From positions 35,632,661 through 35,696,660 of the forward strand of contig BTRK01000002.1 of assembly GCA_036245805.1 (NCBI GenBank): DNA of 64,000 nt, read 5' to 3'. Below the pieces are notes generated by a model. That model was not told the origin of the DNA, made no database searches, and was given only the letters and a program-made list of their open reading frames with translations. A program made the translations under genes and the position numbers. The number at the start of each line of letters is the position of its first letter. Position 1 is the stretch's first letter. This document shows, piece after piece, positions 21,591 to 33,065 of this stretch. This DNA is from Pristionchus mayeri. Its lineage: Eukaryota > Nematoda > Chromadorea > Rhabditida > Neodiplogasteridae.

Positions 21591-22044
21591 ATTCTTATTA
21601 CCAGGCGATTTCAATATTCGACCAGATGATAATAACATACCATGTGATGCATGTGTTCTATGCTTTAAATAATAACCTTCTAACCTTCATAAATTCGATT
21701 CGAAATTCGTATGATCTATCTTGAGGATTTGACAAAGTCAAAAAATACATATAATGCTCACAGATGTGCCCCCTGGCAGCGCTTCATCAAGAGAAAAGGG
21801 GACGCCAGGTATTTTCAGATATTTTCGAAAACATTGTTTTGAAGCTTTACCATTTTCCCCTTGCTCATTGCTGGCGTCATTTATTATCCCGTATATTTCG
21901 AACATGCAAGCATACATTTTGTGCAAATTCAACCCTCAATTATCAGCCCGATTGTGCTTTACCTTACGCTATGTCATTAAACGCGAAACGCTTCTATTAC
22001 AATTACTGTATTATCAGGTCATAAATCCATTTTTGAGAGATAAT

Positions 22045-24238
22045 ATGAGTGTGGTGGAGGACACCATCTCCCTTCTGGAAAATGTTATACAAAGCCTCAC
22101 CGATCATAAGGTTTGCACACTCTTTCTAATTAAATGGTTGTATAGAATTGACCTCATTTAACTCGATTCCAGAAACTACTTGTGCCTAGGACATTTCAAA
22201 AGAGCGAACCGGTTAAGCTTCACACAAAGAGGTATCAAATTAATGTTGTTCATGTACCCTTTTGTATATACAATTGCTAAAATGTTCAGGAGCTCTCAAC
22301 TTTCCGATCTGGCTCTAGGATTATCCTCGTTAGTGGAGGATGCGATTGCGTGGTTGGAGGAGTGGGAGTTCAGCAGGGAAGCCATTGTGAAAGAGGTGAG
22401 GATATTTGACATTTAATGACATTAAAATGAATAGTAATTAGTACCATAGTTGCCCACGCCGGCGGCGGCCCCCTGAGTCCCTATTCATGGTTGGGCGCTT
22501 CCCCCTTCGATATGAGGGGGAAGCGCCCCACGGGTTCATGGTCTGAAAATACCTTGCCGCCAGTGTTGGGCAACTATGATTAGGACCCTATGGGACGAAG
22601 AATTTCGAACAGTCTAACGATCTCGGAGATAAATTTGTTTTGATCCATATGAGGCCGTCCGCGATAGGTTCAACAACTCGTCGCGAGGCCTCGGAACAGC
22701 CCGAAAAGTGGAACCCATGCAAACATCTTTCCTGGGGTACTTTTCGATGCTTAACATCGTGGTTCACTTCATTTTGCGTGAATCGTTCCTTGAATGTCGG
22801 TGTGGTGCCATGTCACTTCTGGCCAAAACCGTTTTTTCGCTTGATTCCTGGTCAAAAAGCATGAAGCATGAAATTCCGCTCACCCGAGCAGAATTTAACG
22901 GAGAATCGAACCTTGTGTTTGGTTAAGAATCAATTTTTCTCGTTTAAGATATAATGTCACTTTTTGATTCCATAATTTGAGCGAGTGGAGACCGAAACAG
23001 ATCGATGCGCCTTTTCATGCTGATTCGAATGGTATAGGCATGTGTGGGGATCCGAGGTACCCCACGGCCGCTGCAACCGTTTTTCCGCTTGTTGAGTGCT
23101 TTTCGCGGTGAAATCGAGTGATAATCGAGGAATGAGGGGTAGGAAAATGACTCGCCTCTCATTTTCGCCCCTCTCATTTCTCATTTGTGCAGTGAAATGC
23201 TCAATAAAAACGGAAAAACGGTTACAACGGCCGAGGGGTACCTCTGATCCCCACACATGCCTATACCATTCGAATCAGCATGAAAAGGCGCATCTATCTG
23301 TTTCGGTCTCCATTCGCTCAAATTATGGAATCAAAAAGTGACATTTTCTCATAAACGAGAAAAATTGATTCTTAACCAAAGACAAGGTTCGATTCTCCGT
23401 TAAATTCTGCTCGGGTGAGCGGAATTTCATGCTTCCAGCATGCTTTTTGGACCCGGAATCAAGCGAAAACCCAATTTTGGCCGGAAGTGACATGGCACCA
23501 CACTGACATTCAAAGAACGATTCACGCAAAATGAAGTGAACCACGATGCTCAGCATCAAAAATTACCCCAGAAACCATGTTTGCATGGGTTCCACTTTTT
23601 GGGCTGTTCCGAGGCCTTGCTGAATCTATCGCGGACGGCCTCATATAGTTTTTGTTCTTTCCGTCTAGAGTTTTCCAGAGGATTTGTATTATCATATTGC
23701 AGATGATTAAATTGGTAGCATTGTTATGTCAATATACACTGTAAATAATCGTAATCGTTGAATTTGAACGATTCAGGACCCTAACGCATTCACAAATTCT
23801 AATGAATATGGAGGAGTTGAATCGGAAAAAGAAGAAGAGAGCTCGGAATATTCCGATTATGACGATGGTAGCGACGCAGAAGAAGCGCACTACATGGAGA
23901 CATTTGATACAGCGGAAAGTTGCAAGTGCAAGCACTGTGGCAGGAACTTTGGCAGCAAATCGACGTTGAGACAGCACAGTGTTGTTCATGAAGGTAAGTA
24001 GGATGTTACTAAGTAACACATACGGAGTTTACGTGAACAATGTTGTGCCATAAATCTAGGCAAGTGGTACCACAGATCTAGATTGTAAAAAAATCGAGCC
24101 GTCGAGAGGCTATCCGACATTATAGAGCCATATAATATTAAGATGATGAAGTAAGAAGACGACCATACAAGTGTGAGCAGTGCGAAAAACGATTCAGTTT
24201 TTTCTCCAATCTTCACGAGCACAAGCTAACGCATCTAC
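22045..24238 (+). CDS. C2H2 zinc-finger gene ZF1, 5' block (fingers 1-2)
   Basis: Exons 22045-22110, 22173-22231, 22290-22395, 23777-23993 and 24143-24238 join in phase. The first three encode a conserved N-terminus without fingers (MSVVEDTISLLENVIQSLTD..., LSDLALGLSSLVEDAIAWLE). Exon 4 is acidic and Ser-rich, then encodes finger 1 (CKCKHCGRNF...LRQHSVVH); exon 5 encodes finger 2 (YKCEQCEKRF...LHEHKLTH). The first three exons have exactly the same lengths (66, 59, 106 nt) and phases as those of ZF2 at 39,053, so the genes are paralogues. Intron 3 has been enlarged by two foldback elements. The gene appears to continue at 34,083: exon 5 ends phase 1 and the 34,083 exon begins with the matching two bases. 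Predicted nuclear DNA-binding protein, from the fingers. Confidence 0.7.
22445..22578. mobile_element. 134-bp foldback element
   Basis: CATAGTTGCCCA at the left end is perfectly mirrored by TGGGCAACTATG at the right. A central GGGCGCTTCCCCCTTCGAT hairpin returns as GAGGGGGAAGCGCCC. A decayed relative is at 1,916. Confidence 0.75.
22650..23643. mobile_element. palindromic element, TGAGGCCGTCCGCGATAG family (~1.0 kb)
   Basis: TGAGGCCGTCCGCGATAGGT at the left returns as its complement, ending GACGGCCTCA at 23,643, with TA on both outer sides. The arms pair nearly throughout. The plus and minus frames inside (22,640-23,559) mirror each other and are not genes. Confidence 0.9.
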
Positions 24239-24521
24239 GTAAGCCTTTCTGCTCGCAACACAACATTGGGATGCAATCTCTAGTTGAATGGTCTAGTAAT
24301 ATCAGGTTGAGCATAAATTTTTTCGCGATTTTGACTAAAGTGCATCCTGGCATCTAACTTCGTCCGTTGTCGCCCAATCAACTCAGATCTTAGTGCATTT
24401 ACACTCTTTTTAGCGCACACTATCATAGATCTGTCCGACCAAGGGAAATAAAACAACGATGTAGCAAACTTCATGTGGCTACGACATGACTTTTCAAAGG
24501 ATTAAAATTTATTTTAGAACG

Positions 24522-25629
24522 GAGATAGGACCCTATGTTAACCACAGTTGTAAAGCATGACTGACATGTACTGGTAATGTTGAGACTGATCAGCCATAAA
24601 GGGCCTATTAGAAATAACCGAGGAATCAGAATTTGAGTTTGCATTACGATTGTCAATATAAGTTTTTGGAGTACTGTATCTACACCGATAGTTCTTGGGA
24701 TTTCAATTATTTGTTAATGTGAACTACCTTTCTAGTACAAGTCAAAATTCCATTTGGGAGAGTATTCGGATCTCCATTCATGAACAGGGTTTTCGGATTT
24801 TAGGTGTCCAATGTAAAACACCGAAATGCACACTTTTGCCTTTTTTGTGCTAGAAATGTGGTTCGAAGGGCGGTTCTTTCGTGCAAAAATTTCCGAATAA
24901 CTCTTACCCTATCACTCACTAATTAGGAATATTGTGGAGGTCGCTACTTTTTCTATGGTGAGCGTTTTCGATATTTTCAAAATAATTCAGGTGCAAATGT
25001 CACTTTTTTAGATGAGAACACCAAGTGGGCTCTTAAATATCATTGCAATAGAGAACACTGTAGGTAGTTAGGACCCCCCTGAGATAGGACCCTATGTTAA
25101 CCACAGTTGTAAAGCATGACTGACATGTACTGGTAATGTTGAGACTGATCAGCCATAAAGGGCCTATTAGAAATAACCGAGGAATCAGAATTTGAGTTTG
25201 CATTACGATTGTCAATATAAGTTTTTGGAGTACTGTATCTACACCGATAGTTCTTGGGATTTCAATTATTTGTTAATGTGAACTACCTTTCTAGTACAAG
25301 TCAAAATTCCATTTGGGAGAGTATTCGGATCTCCATTCATGAACAGGGTTTTCGGATTTTAGGTGTCCAATGTAAAACACCGAAATGCACACTTTTGCCT
25401 TTTTTGTGCTAGCCATGTGGTTCGAAGGGCGGTTCTTTCGTGCAAAAATTTCCGAATAACTCTTACCCTATCACTCACTAATTAGGAATATTGTGGAGGT
25501 CGCTACTTTTTCTATGGTGAGCGTTTTCGATATTTTCAAAATAATTCAGGTGCAAATGTCACTTTTTTAGATGAGAACACCAAGTGGGCTCTTAAATATC
25601 ATTGCAATAGAGAACACTGTAGGTAGTTA
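24522..25629. repeat. 549-bp direct tandem duplication
   Basis: 24,522-25,070 and 25,081-25,629 are almost identical (I noted AGAAATG versus AGCCATG as a difference), separated by GGACCCCCCT. Both start GAGATAGGACCCTATG and end GTAGGTAGTTA. No terminal inverted repeats and no convincing coding content. It lies in the long gap between the two ZF1 finger blocks. Near identity suggests a recent event or an assembly duplication. Confidence 0.9.
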
Positions 25630-26394
25630 TAGCAGCGCCCATAGGTAGCTGTCAGTCTCGTTAATCCGCGAAACAGGTGATTTGTCCGAGGAAACTCTGA
25701 TTTTTCTAGTACTCGTGATTCATTGACCTATACGAAGCCTGTACTGAATTCCACAGCTCTCTCTTTTTGGTAGGTGCTACTGTATGCCTCGGGCTTCTGA
25801 ATAAACTTTATGAGCTTCTATCTAAAAATTTCTCGGCAATGTACAGCAATTTAAAAGACAATCAATATTTTTCTGAAAAATCCAAAGTTGCGCAGACATT
25901 GATTTCTCGCAAAGTAGAGATATTTTTTCTCGTTAAAGGGATCCGGACATCAAAAATCAAGTGTGCCTTAAATTGCGTCTCATCCACCCCTTAGTTAAAT
26001 GCAATAAACTAAAAAAATTAAAAAAATTATTTAAGCAATAAAAATAAATAATTAAATATATAGTGTATTACTGTGGTAGCGTGTAAATTCGATGTTTCAA
26101 AAAATTCAAAAAATATATATTAAAATTACTGTATTGGAAGCATCTTGATTATCGGTTTTCAGATCGGCTGGCCGGCCGTCTTCTTCGGCAGTTTCTTTGC
26201 TTTCTTTTACTTTTTTTCAGTTATTTATGTTGTATTTCACTGTTTTGTGGCCTGAATTGTATTAGAAAAGAGGTCGGTCATGTATAATGCGGTTAGTGAA
26301 GTAATCTGCCCCTACTGAATAGCGAACGAGCGTTTTCTGATCGCTTCATATTCATTCTAATTGCACGATTCTTGCTTACATTTGCTATCAGTGC
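25630..26394. other. no supported gene
   Basis: A 75-codon frame at 25,767-25,994 is open but shows no motif or splice support. The stretch runs up to a GCTATCAG acceptor-like site 3 bp before the THAP gene's ATG. Confidence 0.4.
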
Positions 26395-29300
26395 ATGGCT
26401 ACGGTTAACTGCTCCGCCTGCCCTCGTCGTTCCCACCAATGCCGCAAGATTCCCGACATTGCTGGGATGGGAAGGGAATGGCTGCTCCGCCTGAACCTCA
26501 TCGACGATGAGTTCGAGCTGCTGCAAGAGAAGGTTGCTAGGATTCAAGGAGAGGGGAGGCGAGCGTGGCTCTGCCCGAACCACTTCAAAGGAAGAAACCA
26601 CCTGGACCGCGAAGGCCCTGAAGACGTGAGTCATAATGTATTTCACCTATTGGACATACTGTCACCGTTATCAGGGCCTCTCGGTTGTATAATCCAATGC
26701 TGAATCGATAAAAAGCTCTTTCTTGTTTTGTAATTGATCATCGAATTTGCCGTTTGCTTCACTACGCGTTTTTTTAGCATCGTCAGAAGGGAGAAGAGCC
26801 TCCGAGGCTCAATGAGGAGAGCGATGTACAGGTACAGGGCACAATTATTTACTTCCGAAAGACATTCGAATACTCTTATGCCCTGGGGAGGCCGAATAAT
26901 ATACAATCCCTGAGGAGGCAATAAAACACACATACATGTACAAGACTATGTGACATTCCAGCCCGGAGTCTTTCAGCCAGAGCCAGCTCCTACCTTAGAG
27001 GCCATGGTCGATGCCATGTCTGACCTACTTTTCCCATCGCCTCAACGCACCCAGTCTGGAGTATCTGGAGCATCTGGAGTACGTGCAACAATACCATTTG
27101 AAATATTTATTCAATTATGAAAGCTAGAAATGTGAACGAATAGAGAAAGATCAAACAACAGAACAGTGAAACGTTGATCATTGATTAGATTTCAAACAAA
27201 TATTACCCCTTTTCACGAACTGACACGTGCCCTGATCACTAGTAGACGCACTAGAGTGTACAAAAGTGAGAGAGCGCCACCTGGCAGATTCTTGACTAGT
27301 GGTTGTTTTGTTCACGAATTGGCTCTCTTCATTACTTGTGCTCTCTAACAGTAATAGTCGGTGAGAGAAAACGCAAACGAACTGAAGAGAGCATGCGAAG
27401 TCATTTCCCCCGTGGCACGAAAATTGAATTTCTGCCGAACTAGGCCACGCTCTATCACATTGTAATATGGTGGAATAGTACATGAAACCAGAACACAAAA
27501 CAACAATTTTAGAACGGAAAAACTTATAATTCCCTATTACAATATAGCGAGTATTATTTACATCATTTCAGTCCTACATCCGATCTCAAGAAACGACCAA
27601 CACCGAAGTGACCTCTGAGACGGGTGTTCAATGTGGTCCCCCTACCCCACCCAGTCACGACTACTTCCTAGTGAAGAAAGAATGCCTTCTTTCCCTCTTC
27701 ACTCGTTGCCACCAGTGTGGGAAGAAGGAGATCGAGGAGGGCACATTCAAGTGCCGCACCGTAGGCTCGGCACTGGTCCTGCAATGGGAGTGTTTAGTGT
27801 GCGAGAGAGAAGTCGAGTGGCATTCTCAGCCTATGGTCGAAAGATACTTCGAGGGAAACCTCAAGTTGACTTCGGCCGTCCACACTACTTCTGTATCCCG
27901 CCCGGTTAGTCCATATAACTATGTTGAAAAAACAGAACAACCTAGTCCCAATGGCCGTAAAGTACAGTAGCCCGGAAACTGAATTCAGAGATTCCTGGAC
28001 ATGGGCAAGCTAATCGGTCTCGCACTTCCCTCTGAGCGGACAATGCGACGACAGCTCAAACGGATTGTGGTTCCCGCTGTGGATAAGGTCTTCATCAGAC
28101 ACATGAAACAAGCTGAGGCCACCGTGCGAACGTCCAACATAGTTAGTGAATACTCCTTGCATTACTGCTGTTATGCCCTCCCTACATCCCTTCGACAGCC
28201 CTCCCCCCCCTCTCACCTGATCTCCTTCTTCTTCATCTCCCCGGCGAGGCAGCCTTCGCTGCCCACCCTCAATTGTTTCAATGAGGGGATCTACCCACCA
28301 CCCCTGATTTCCCCCACCTTTGGTAGTGATCCACCATACTTCTCGCGTTCGAAAGTAGCCGAGCTCCAGACCCTGTAAAGCATAAATGTGTTAGGTATAC
28401 TGTAGCATCTGAAATGACCGAGGGATACGGTAGGTATAGTAGTGATTTATTGTACGACACAATCGCAATCATTTCAAATTTCGAATTTCAGGCAGGCATT
28501 GGCATCGCAGTCGATGGGCGGTATTCCCATGTGGGCCGAACGGCACCCAATTGCACCGTTCCCTTCGTGGACATCGAGAGTAATCTCATCGTCCACGTCA
28601 AGAATATGCATAAGGATATGCCGGGGATAGGTAGTGTTAGTTGGAGTGAGTAATGATTATGTCCTTCTATTCCAGATGGGGTGAGTGGTCGTATGGAGAA
28701 GGAGGGAGTGAGGATGGGGCTGAGGGAACTGCAGGCGAAGCAACTCGTGGTTAGTCATCAACAAACACTGACCCATAATATACAAACTAGGAATGGTTTT
28801 TCAATGAATGGTTTATTTCATTCTCCTCCGATCGGATCGGTGAGAGATCATTGAGAAGTAAGAGTCATTTGGTGATAAACCATTCCTAATTGAAACGGGA
28901 ACCATGCTGGTTTGCTTTAGATCACATCGCTCGTATCTGACAATGATGCCAAGATATCCAAAATGATGCGTGATCTCTTTCCTGGAATTCAGCATCACTT
29001 GGACTTCTGGCACATTGTCAAGAATCTGAACAAGGCGCTTCGCGAGGTACTCAAAATAACTTAGTTGACACAACAATATACTCAGAATATAGTATAGCAC
29101 AAATAGCAATATTTGCATTCAGCTAACAAAGCGCAAAGACTGCCCCCGCATCGAGCACTGGCGACGCGAGCTGATCGACCACTGCTACTTCGTCCATGGA
29201 AAGTTCGAGAAGGACAGGACGAAGGGAGTAGAATACATGAAAAGTTCGCTCGCTCACGTCGCTGGGTGGCATAAGAATTTTGAGAAGGTTAGCATGAATG

Positions 29301-30584
29301 TTGGAATGATTAATGAGCAGTATTAGTACACATTAGTACCCATGCACGTTAATAAATATGTACTTCAGGTCCCCTTCTTGAAAGGTATCAGCGAATGCCT
29401 CCACGATGCTCTCCCCGATGCTTCAGATCACGAGATCGATCCGAAAAGCGCTGAGTTCGCTCATCTGAAGGAGGTCATCCTCAAGCCTTCCTTCATCCTC
29501 GCCCTGGAACGAACCTCCCCCAAGAAGAACACGTCACCATGCGAATGGTTTAACAGCTTGCTGAACATCTACGCGCCCAAGCGGATAGCCAGGTTAGTAA
29601 TCAATACCGTCATTACCTCCACTAATTGAAACGTCTAATATCCAGTTATTAACTCATCTATTTAGTTCGGCTGTGGCTTACGAGGATAAGGTGAAGATGG
29701 GGGTGTTGCACCACAACACCATTGCGATGGCAGGCGTGCTCGGAGTGAGAAAGGAGAAGTCCTCCTACCAGACAAGAGCAAAGGGTAGAGAGGCAAAGTG
29801 TGTGAAGAGGAAGATGGAATCAGTGGACCAGTACTGGAGGAGAGAAGTTAGTATATTCAAACTAAATTAGTTCATCGAGCTATGCCGAAATTGTTAACAA
29901 AAAAAATATGTCTAACTAATATCTTGTCAGGTCTGGGATGAGGTGGAAGGAGTGGTCCGTGAGATGAAGGATGCTTCATTCCTCAAGAGGAAGGGAATCC
30001 CCGACTCCAATCGCTACATGGCTGCTCTCTATGCCGATGAGGAGGAGTCGGAAGGCGATTCGAAGGAAGATGAGAGCGATGTCTCCATTGAGTACGGAGC
30101 GGCATACGGAGAGGATGTCGATTCAGACTCCAATCCAATCGCCCCCTCCGAGGACGATTCGGAGCACGAGGAAGGAGATGATACAGGCGAGTCCCGAGTA
30201 GAAGAAGTGCCAGTGGGAGAGGAGGGAGCTGAGGTAGTGGATGCCTCCTCTGGACCAGACTGGGATGAGGGAGAAGATGAGAAGAAGGTCGCCGGTGTTG
30301 GGAGTGGACGAGGAAGAGGAAGTGGAAGAGGGCGAGGGAGAGGACCTCGGCGAGGCCGCGGCAGGGGAAGAGGAGCATCCAGTGGGAAGGGAAGAGAGAA
30401 AGCTGATCGAGAGACGGAAGGAGAAGACGAGGAAGAGCCATCTACGAAGCAGGGAAGGAAGAGGAAAGCGAAGAGAGGGCAGGAAGATGGAGAAGATGGA
30501 GAAGATGAGGGATCCGACGGCGACTCGACGTACGAGCCACCCAAGAGAGGGCGAGGAAGAGGGCGAGGGAAGAAGCAAGCATAG
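26395..30584 (+). CDS. THAP-domain, Kolobok-type DDE transposase gene (probably domesticated)
   Basis: Twelve exons join in phase with good sites: 26395-26625, 26778-26831, 26962-27078, 27572-27904, 27989-28141, 28492-28630, 28676-28749, 28921-29046, 29123-29287, 29369-29592, 29666-29846, 29931-30584, giving 816 residues. Residues 1-70 fit a THAP zinc finger (Cys6, Cys9, Cys60, His63, WLCPNHF). A CxxC...CxxC cluster lies at 180-211. Residues 295-560 match the Kolobok-type nuclease: AVDGRYSHVGR (Asp304), LVSDND (Asp374) followed by HHLDFWHIVKNL, and SPCEWFNSLLNIYAPKR (Glu523). The C-terminal 200 residues are acidic and then rich in Gly-Arg repeats and basic clusters. No terminal inverted repeats or TTAA duplication were seen. 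With eleven introns and no lesion it looks like a host gene. Predicted nuclear DNA-binding protein; catalytic activity unknown. Confidence 0.85.
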
Positions 30585-30908
30585 GTGGGGGTAGAGGGTA
30601 GGGATCATGCAGGGTTCGTGCGTTATTGTTAGGATAGACATACAGTGAAACACTTGTTTAATCTCCATTTTCATACTTACTTGACGTGTGGTGTTGTTGA
30701 TGTTGTTGTTGTTGCATTGTCCCATCGTCGTCTGGATGGCGCGTCTTTGATCTGCAAAAAATGGAATCGTTGTGAGAATTTATTAAATTGATTATGGATG
30801 AGACACATTTCAAACATCTTTAGACTCTTCTGTGCTCTATACTAAATACGTAGCAGAGACTAACCAACAGACTGAGGGACACAACCATAGATGTGCGGGA
30901 ATTGTATC

Positions 30909-30933
30909 GGGGGGGGGGGGGGGGGGGGGGGGG
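30909..30933. repeat. homopolymer G tract (25 G)
   Basis: Uninterrupted run of 25 G immediately left of the palindromic element. Length is likely unstable and prone to sequencing error. Confidence 0.95.
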
Positions 30934-30947
30934 TGCCCATCCGGATG

Positions 30948-31277
30948 GGCATCCCCCCCTCGACGTATAGGGGTCATGGTCAAAAATCGATCGGTAGGTC
31001 AAGACTAAGTACCGTAACCAATCGATAGTACAGTACACCCTGATACCGTATATGGATACCGTAACCCGCGAATATCGGAAACTAACTTTATTTTTAAAAA
31101 CTCCTAGTACCGTGCCCAATCGATTGTACAGTACCCATGTCACTACCGTAACCCAGTTACATGGGTCAGATCCAGTTCCAGGGTGTACTGTACAATCGAT
31201 TGGTTACGGTACTTAGTCTTGACCTACCGACCGATTTTTTTACCATGACCCCCTATACGTCGAAGGGGGGTGCCCCT
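30948..31277. mobile_element. foldback element, TACCGTACCCAATCGAT family, small copy
   Basis: GCATCCCCCCCTCGACGTAT on the left mirrors ATACGTCGAAGGGGGGTGCC on the right. Inside are GGTCAAGACTAAGTACCGTA, CCAATCGAT, GTACAGTAC and AACTAACTTTATTTTTA blocks that also build the much larger palindrome at 44,079-45,556. Confidence 0.8.
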
Positions 31278-31444
31278 CATTTGCCAAGACGTGATAAGCT
31301 ATGCGGTTGACTGGCGATCGTAGGATTCAGGGTTGTTTTCGTACTCCCTCATTCCAGTGTTATTGCTCATGTGCAAGTATTGTATCAAAGGCTAGTCCCA
31401 TGATCGCCGTCAGGAGTAAACGAACTTTAGCAACCAGATCTCAC

Positions 31445-31877
31445 CTGAACTTCCTGAGCATGTCGATCATCTCCGCCTGCTTCATCTCTTCATATTGCTG
31501 ATTAGCTTGGTTCGCACTTCCCCAGAATCGAGCATCGGCTCAGCACGAGCGGTCTAAAACAAAAGAGATTGTGGGAAAATGAAGAAATAACAAATTAGGA
31601 AAACGAACAACGAAAACATTGAAACGATCTTACTGGAGAGCAGCTGGTAATCTCGAGACGATCATCCTCGACAGCGACGAGACCAGTGAGTAGTCCCTGG
31701 CAAGCCTCACCAGCAACCTTAACAACAAGAATAAATGGAGAAATTCAGGCTCGACATACTTCACTCATGCCAGCGTACAGTTCGCTGTCTACATGCTTGA
31801 CGATCTTCATTAAGACCAGAGAATCAATTTGAACTTAGTTTACGTTCGGGGCGGAGATTTGCGCCATCATGGTGGAC
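31445..31877 (-). pseudogene. eIF3 subunit H (eIF3h) pseudogene fragment
   Basis: Three exon pieces on the minus strand, 31877-31760, 31717-31634 and 31553-31445, keep good splice signals. They encode an eIF3h MPN-domain start: VQIDSLVLMKIVKHVDSELY, then VAGEACQGLLTGLVAVEDDR with LEITSC, and a later piece ANQQYEEMKQAEMIDMLRKF. An in-frame TAA (31,835-31,837) follows MMAQISAPNVN, just before VQID, and the third piece is open in a frame interrupted further upstream by TGA. Intact eIF3h is an essential, conserved translation factor, so an intact copy should exist elsewhere in the genome. Intron retention shows this arose by DNA duplication, not retrotransposition. Confidence 0.8.
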
Positions 31878-32138
31878 CTGTAAATATAGACTGTGAGCGG
31901 TTCAAAGATCTCGCAACCAAACGGAAACATGATGATTTAACTATAATAAATATCAAATTCGCGATTTCGTATTAGCGTGCCTTGCCAACACTAGTGTAAA
32001 AAAGATGCTAATAAGGAGAAGCTAATATATATCAGTGTATGCAACGCAAAACATGCAAGCATTTCTGATTGCCCAATGCAAGGAACAACTCAGTTTTCAT
32101 ACTACTCATTTCAATGGGCGTAGCCCAACAAACCTAGA

Positions 32139-33065
32139 GGGGGACGTCTCCTGCTTGACATTGGTCGCCGCCAGGAACTCCTTGCCGTTGGCGACGCCGA
32201 TGTGGGCGCCCTCCCGCTTCACCAGTTCCTCCTTCGAGAGGTTGTGCGCCTGTATTTTAAATAATTACATATAATTTTAAATGTTGACCAATAATGAAAC
32301 GAAAAGCAAGTTGAATAATACACGTGCAAGTATAGTGTGGCTCGTGAGAGTACTCCCGAAGCAGCACTCTAGTAACGCAGTCTAGTTTCTTCAAATTCTC
32401 ACTCACTTTCTCGGTCGTTCCTCGGCCGGGCAGGTGGATGGTCTCGACCTTGACGAAGAAGTTGTACTTCATGTAGTCGGGATTCGTCAGCACCGCTCAG
32501 CAGTAGTGGTAGGAGTTCTAGGCCTCCTCGTGGATCGCCAGCGGTCCCTTGGGCGCGATCTTGAGGGTCAGCGTCGGGACCTAAACAATATAGAAATATT
32601 GATTTATCGATTAAATATGCACTAATTAACGGATAATTAGCACTCACCTTCGACTGGAGGTGGTGGATCTTGTGCGTGTACTGGCCGCGGTCGTACGAGC
32701 CGTTGAAGAGCGCGTGGATAACTCATTTTTGAGCACCTACAAAACGGGATCGATAAGTAGAGGGTAGCAGCTCATGACTGGTGGGGTGAGAAACGGAAAC
32801 ATGTAAGGCAGACGCGTAATTACATGGCGTGAGCGCGAGAATTGCGTCTATGGTAAACGCGGCAGAATTATTAGGTCTGGAACTCGGGAAAAGCGAGCGA
32901 GTTTCTGTATTTTTGTAAGCGGTCGGCAACATAAAATCTGGCCACATTTTTTCATTTGGCCCTAACAGACGAAGTGGAAAACACACCTTCCCCGCCGCCA
33001 GTTTCGGCCTTGCTCGCTTCTCCTCTACGGTGACTCCTCTACGGTCAGCGGAAGGACGGCATGGC
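32139..33065 (-). pseudogene. class I phosphatidylinositol transfer protein (PITP) pseudogene
   Basis: Minus-strand pieces in PITP order: about 33,065-32,987 (VLPLTVEE, then in another frame EASKAETGGGEG), 32,736-32,648 (VLKNE, then GQYTHKIHHLQSK), 32,580-32,407 (IAPKGPLAIHEEA, NSYHYC, AVLTNPDYMKYNFFVKVET) and about 32,249-32,139 (HNLSKEELVKREGAHIGVAN). Lesions include frameshifts in the first two pieces and TAG (32,518-32,520) and TGA (32,497-32,499) where the family has Trp and Arg in AWN-YPYCR. Splice signals between pieces are preserved. Intact PITPs carry phosphatidylinositol and phosphatidylcholine between membranes. The unusually GC-rich codon use of these pieces against their surroundings suggests a highly expressed parent gene. 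Confidence 0.8.

Larger units (their letters stand above)
20606..22044. other. region between receptor and ZF1
   Basis: Divergent intergenic DNA holding a short acidic frame (21,036-21,209) and a palindromic element relic (21,238-21,590), both listed separately. Minus-strand frame 20,875-21,153 has no splice support. Before the ZF1 start, TATTATCAG at about 22,010-22,018 resembles an acceptor and aligns with one in the same place before ZF2. Confidence 0.4.
30585..31444. other. intergenic, with one exon-like minus segment
   Basis: On the minus strand, 30,753-30,673 or so is framed by TTTTTTGCAG and GTAAGT and encodes a Gln/His-rich stretch in one frame. It lies downstream of the eIF3h relic on the same strand and could be another piece of that decayed locus, but I cannot identify it. 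The rest is a palindromic element and a G tract, listed separately. Confidence 0.3.

Noticed and set aside
22640..23559. Overlapping frames of 72-99 codons
   Set aside because: Products of the palindromic element at 22,650-23,643.
25767..25994. 75-codon plus frame as a possible gene
   Set aside because: AT-rich, no motif, no splice or trans-splice context, no related copy in the window.
29971..30725. Long frames on the minus strand and alternative plus frames over the THAP gene's last exon
   Set aside because: Shadows of a GC-rich, low-complexity acidic/Gly-Arg coding exon; only the frame that splices to upstream exons carries the conserved transposase.
32399..32647. Minus-strand 82-codon frame starting MSANYPLISAYL
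   Set aside because: It runs in the wrong frame across the PITP relic; the PITP similarity lies in the adjacent frame interrupted by stops.
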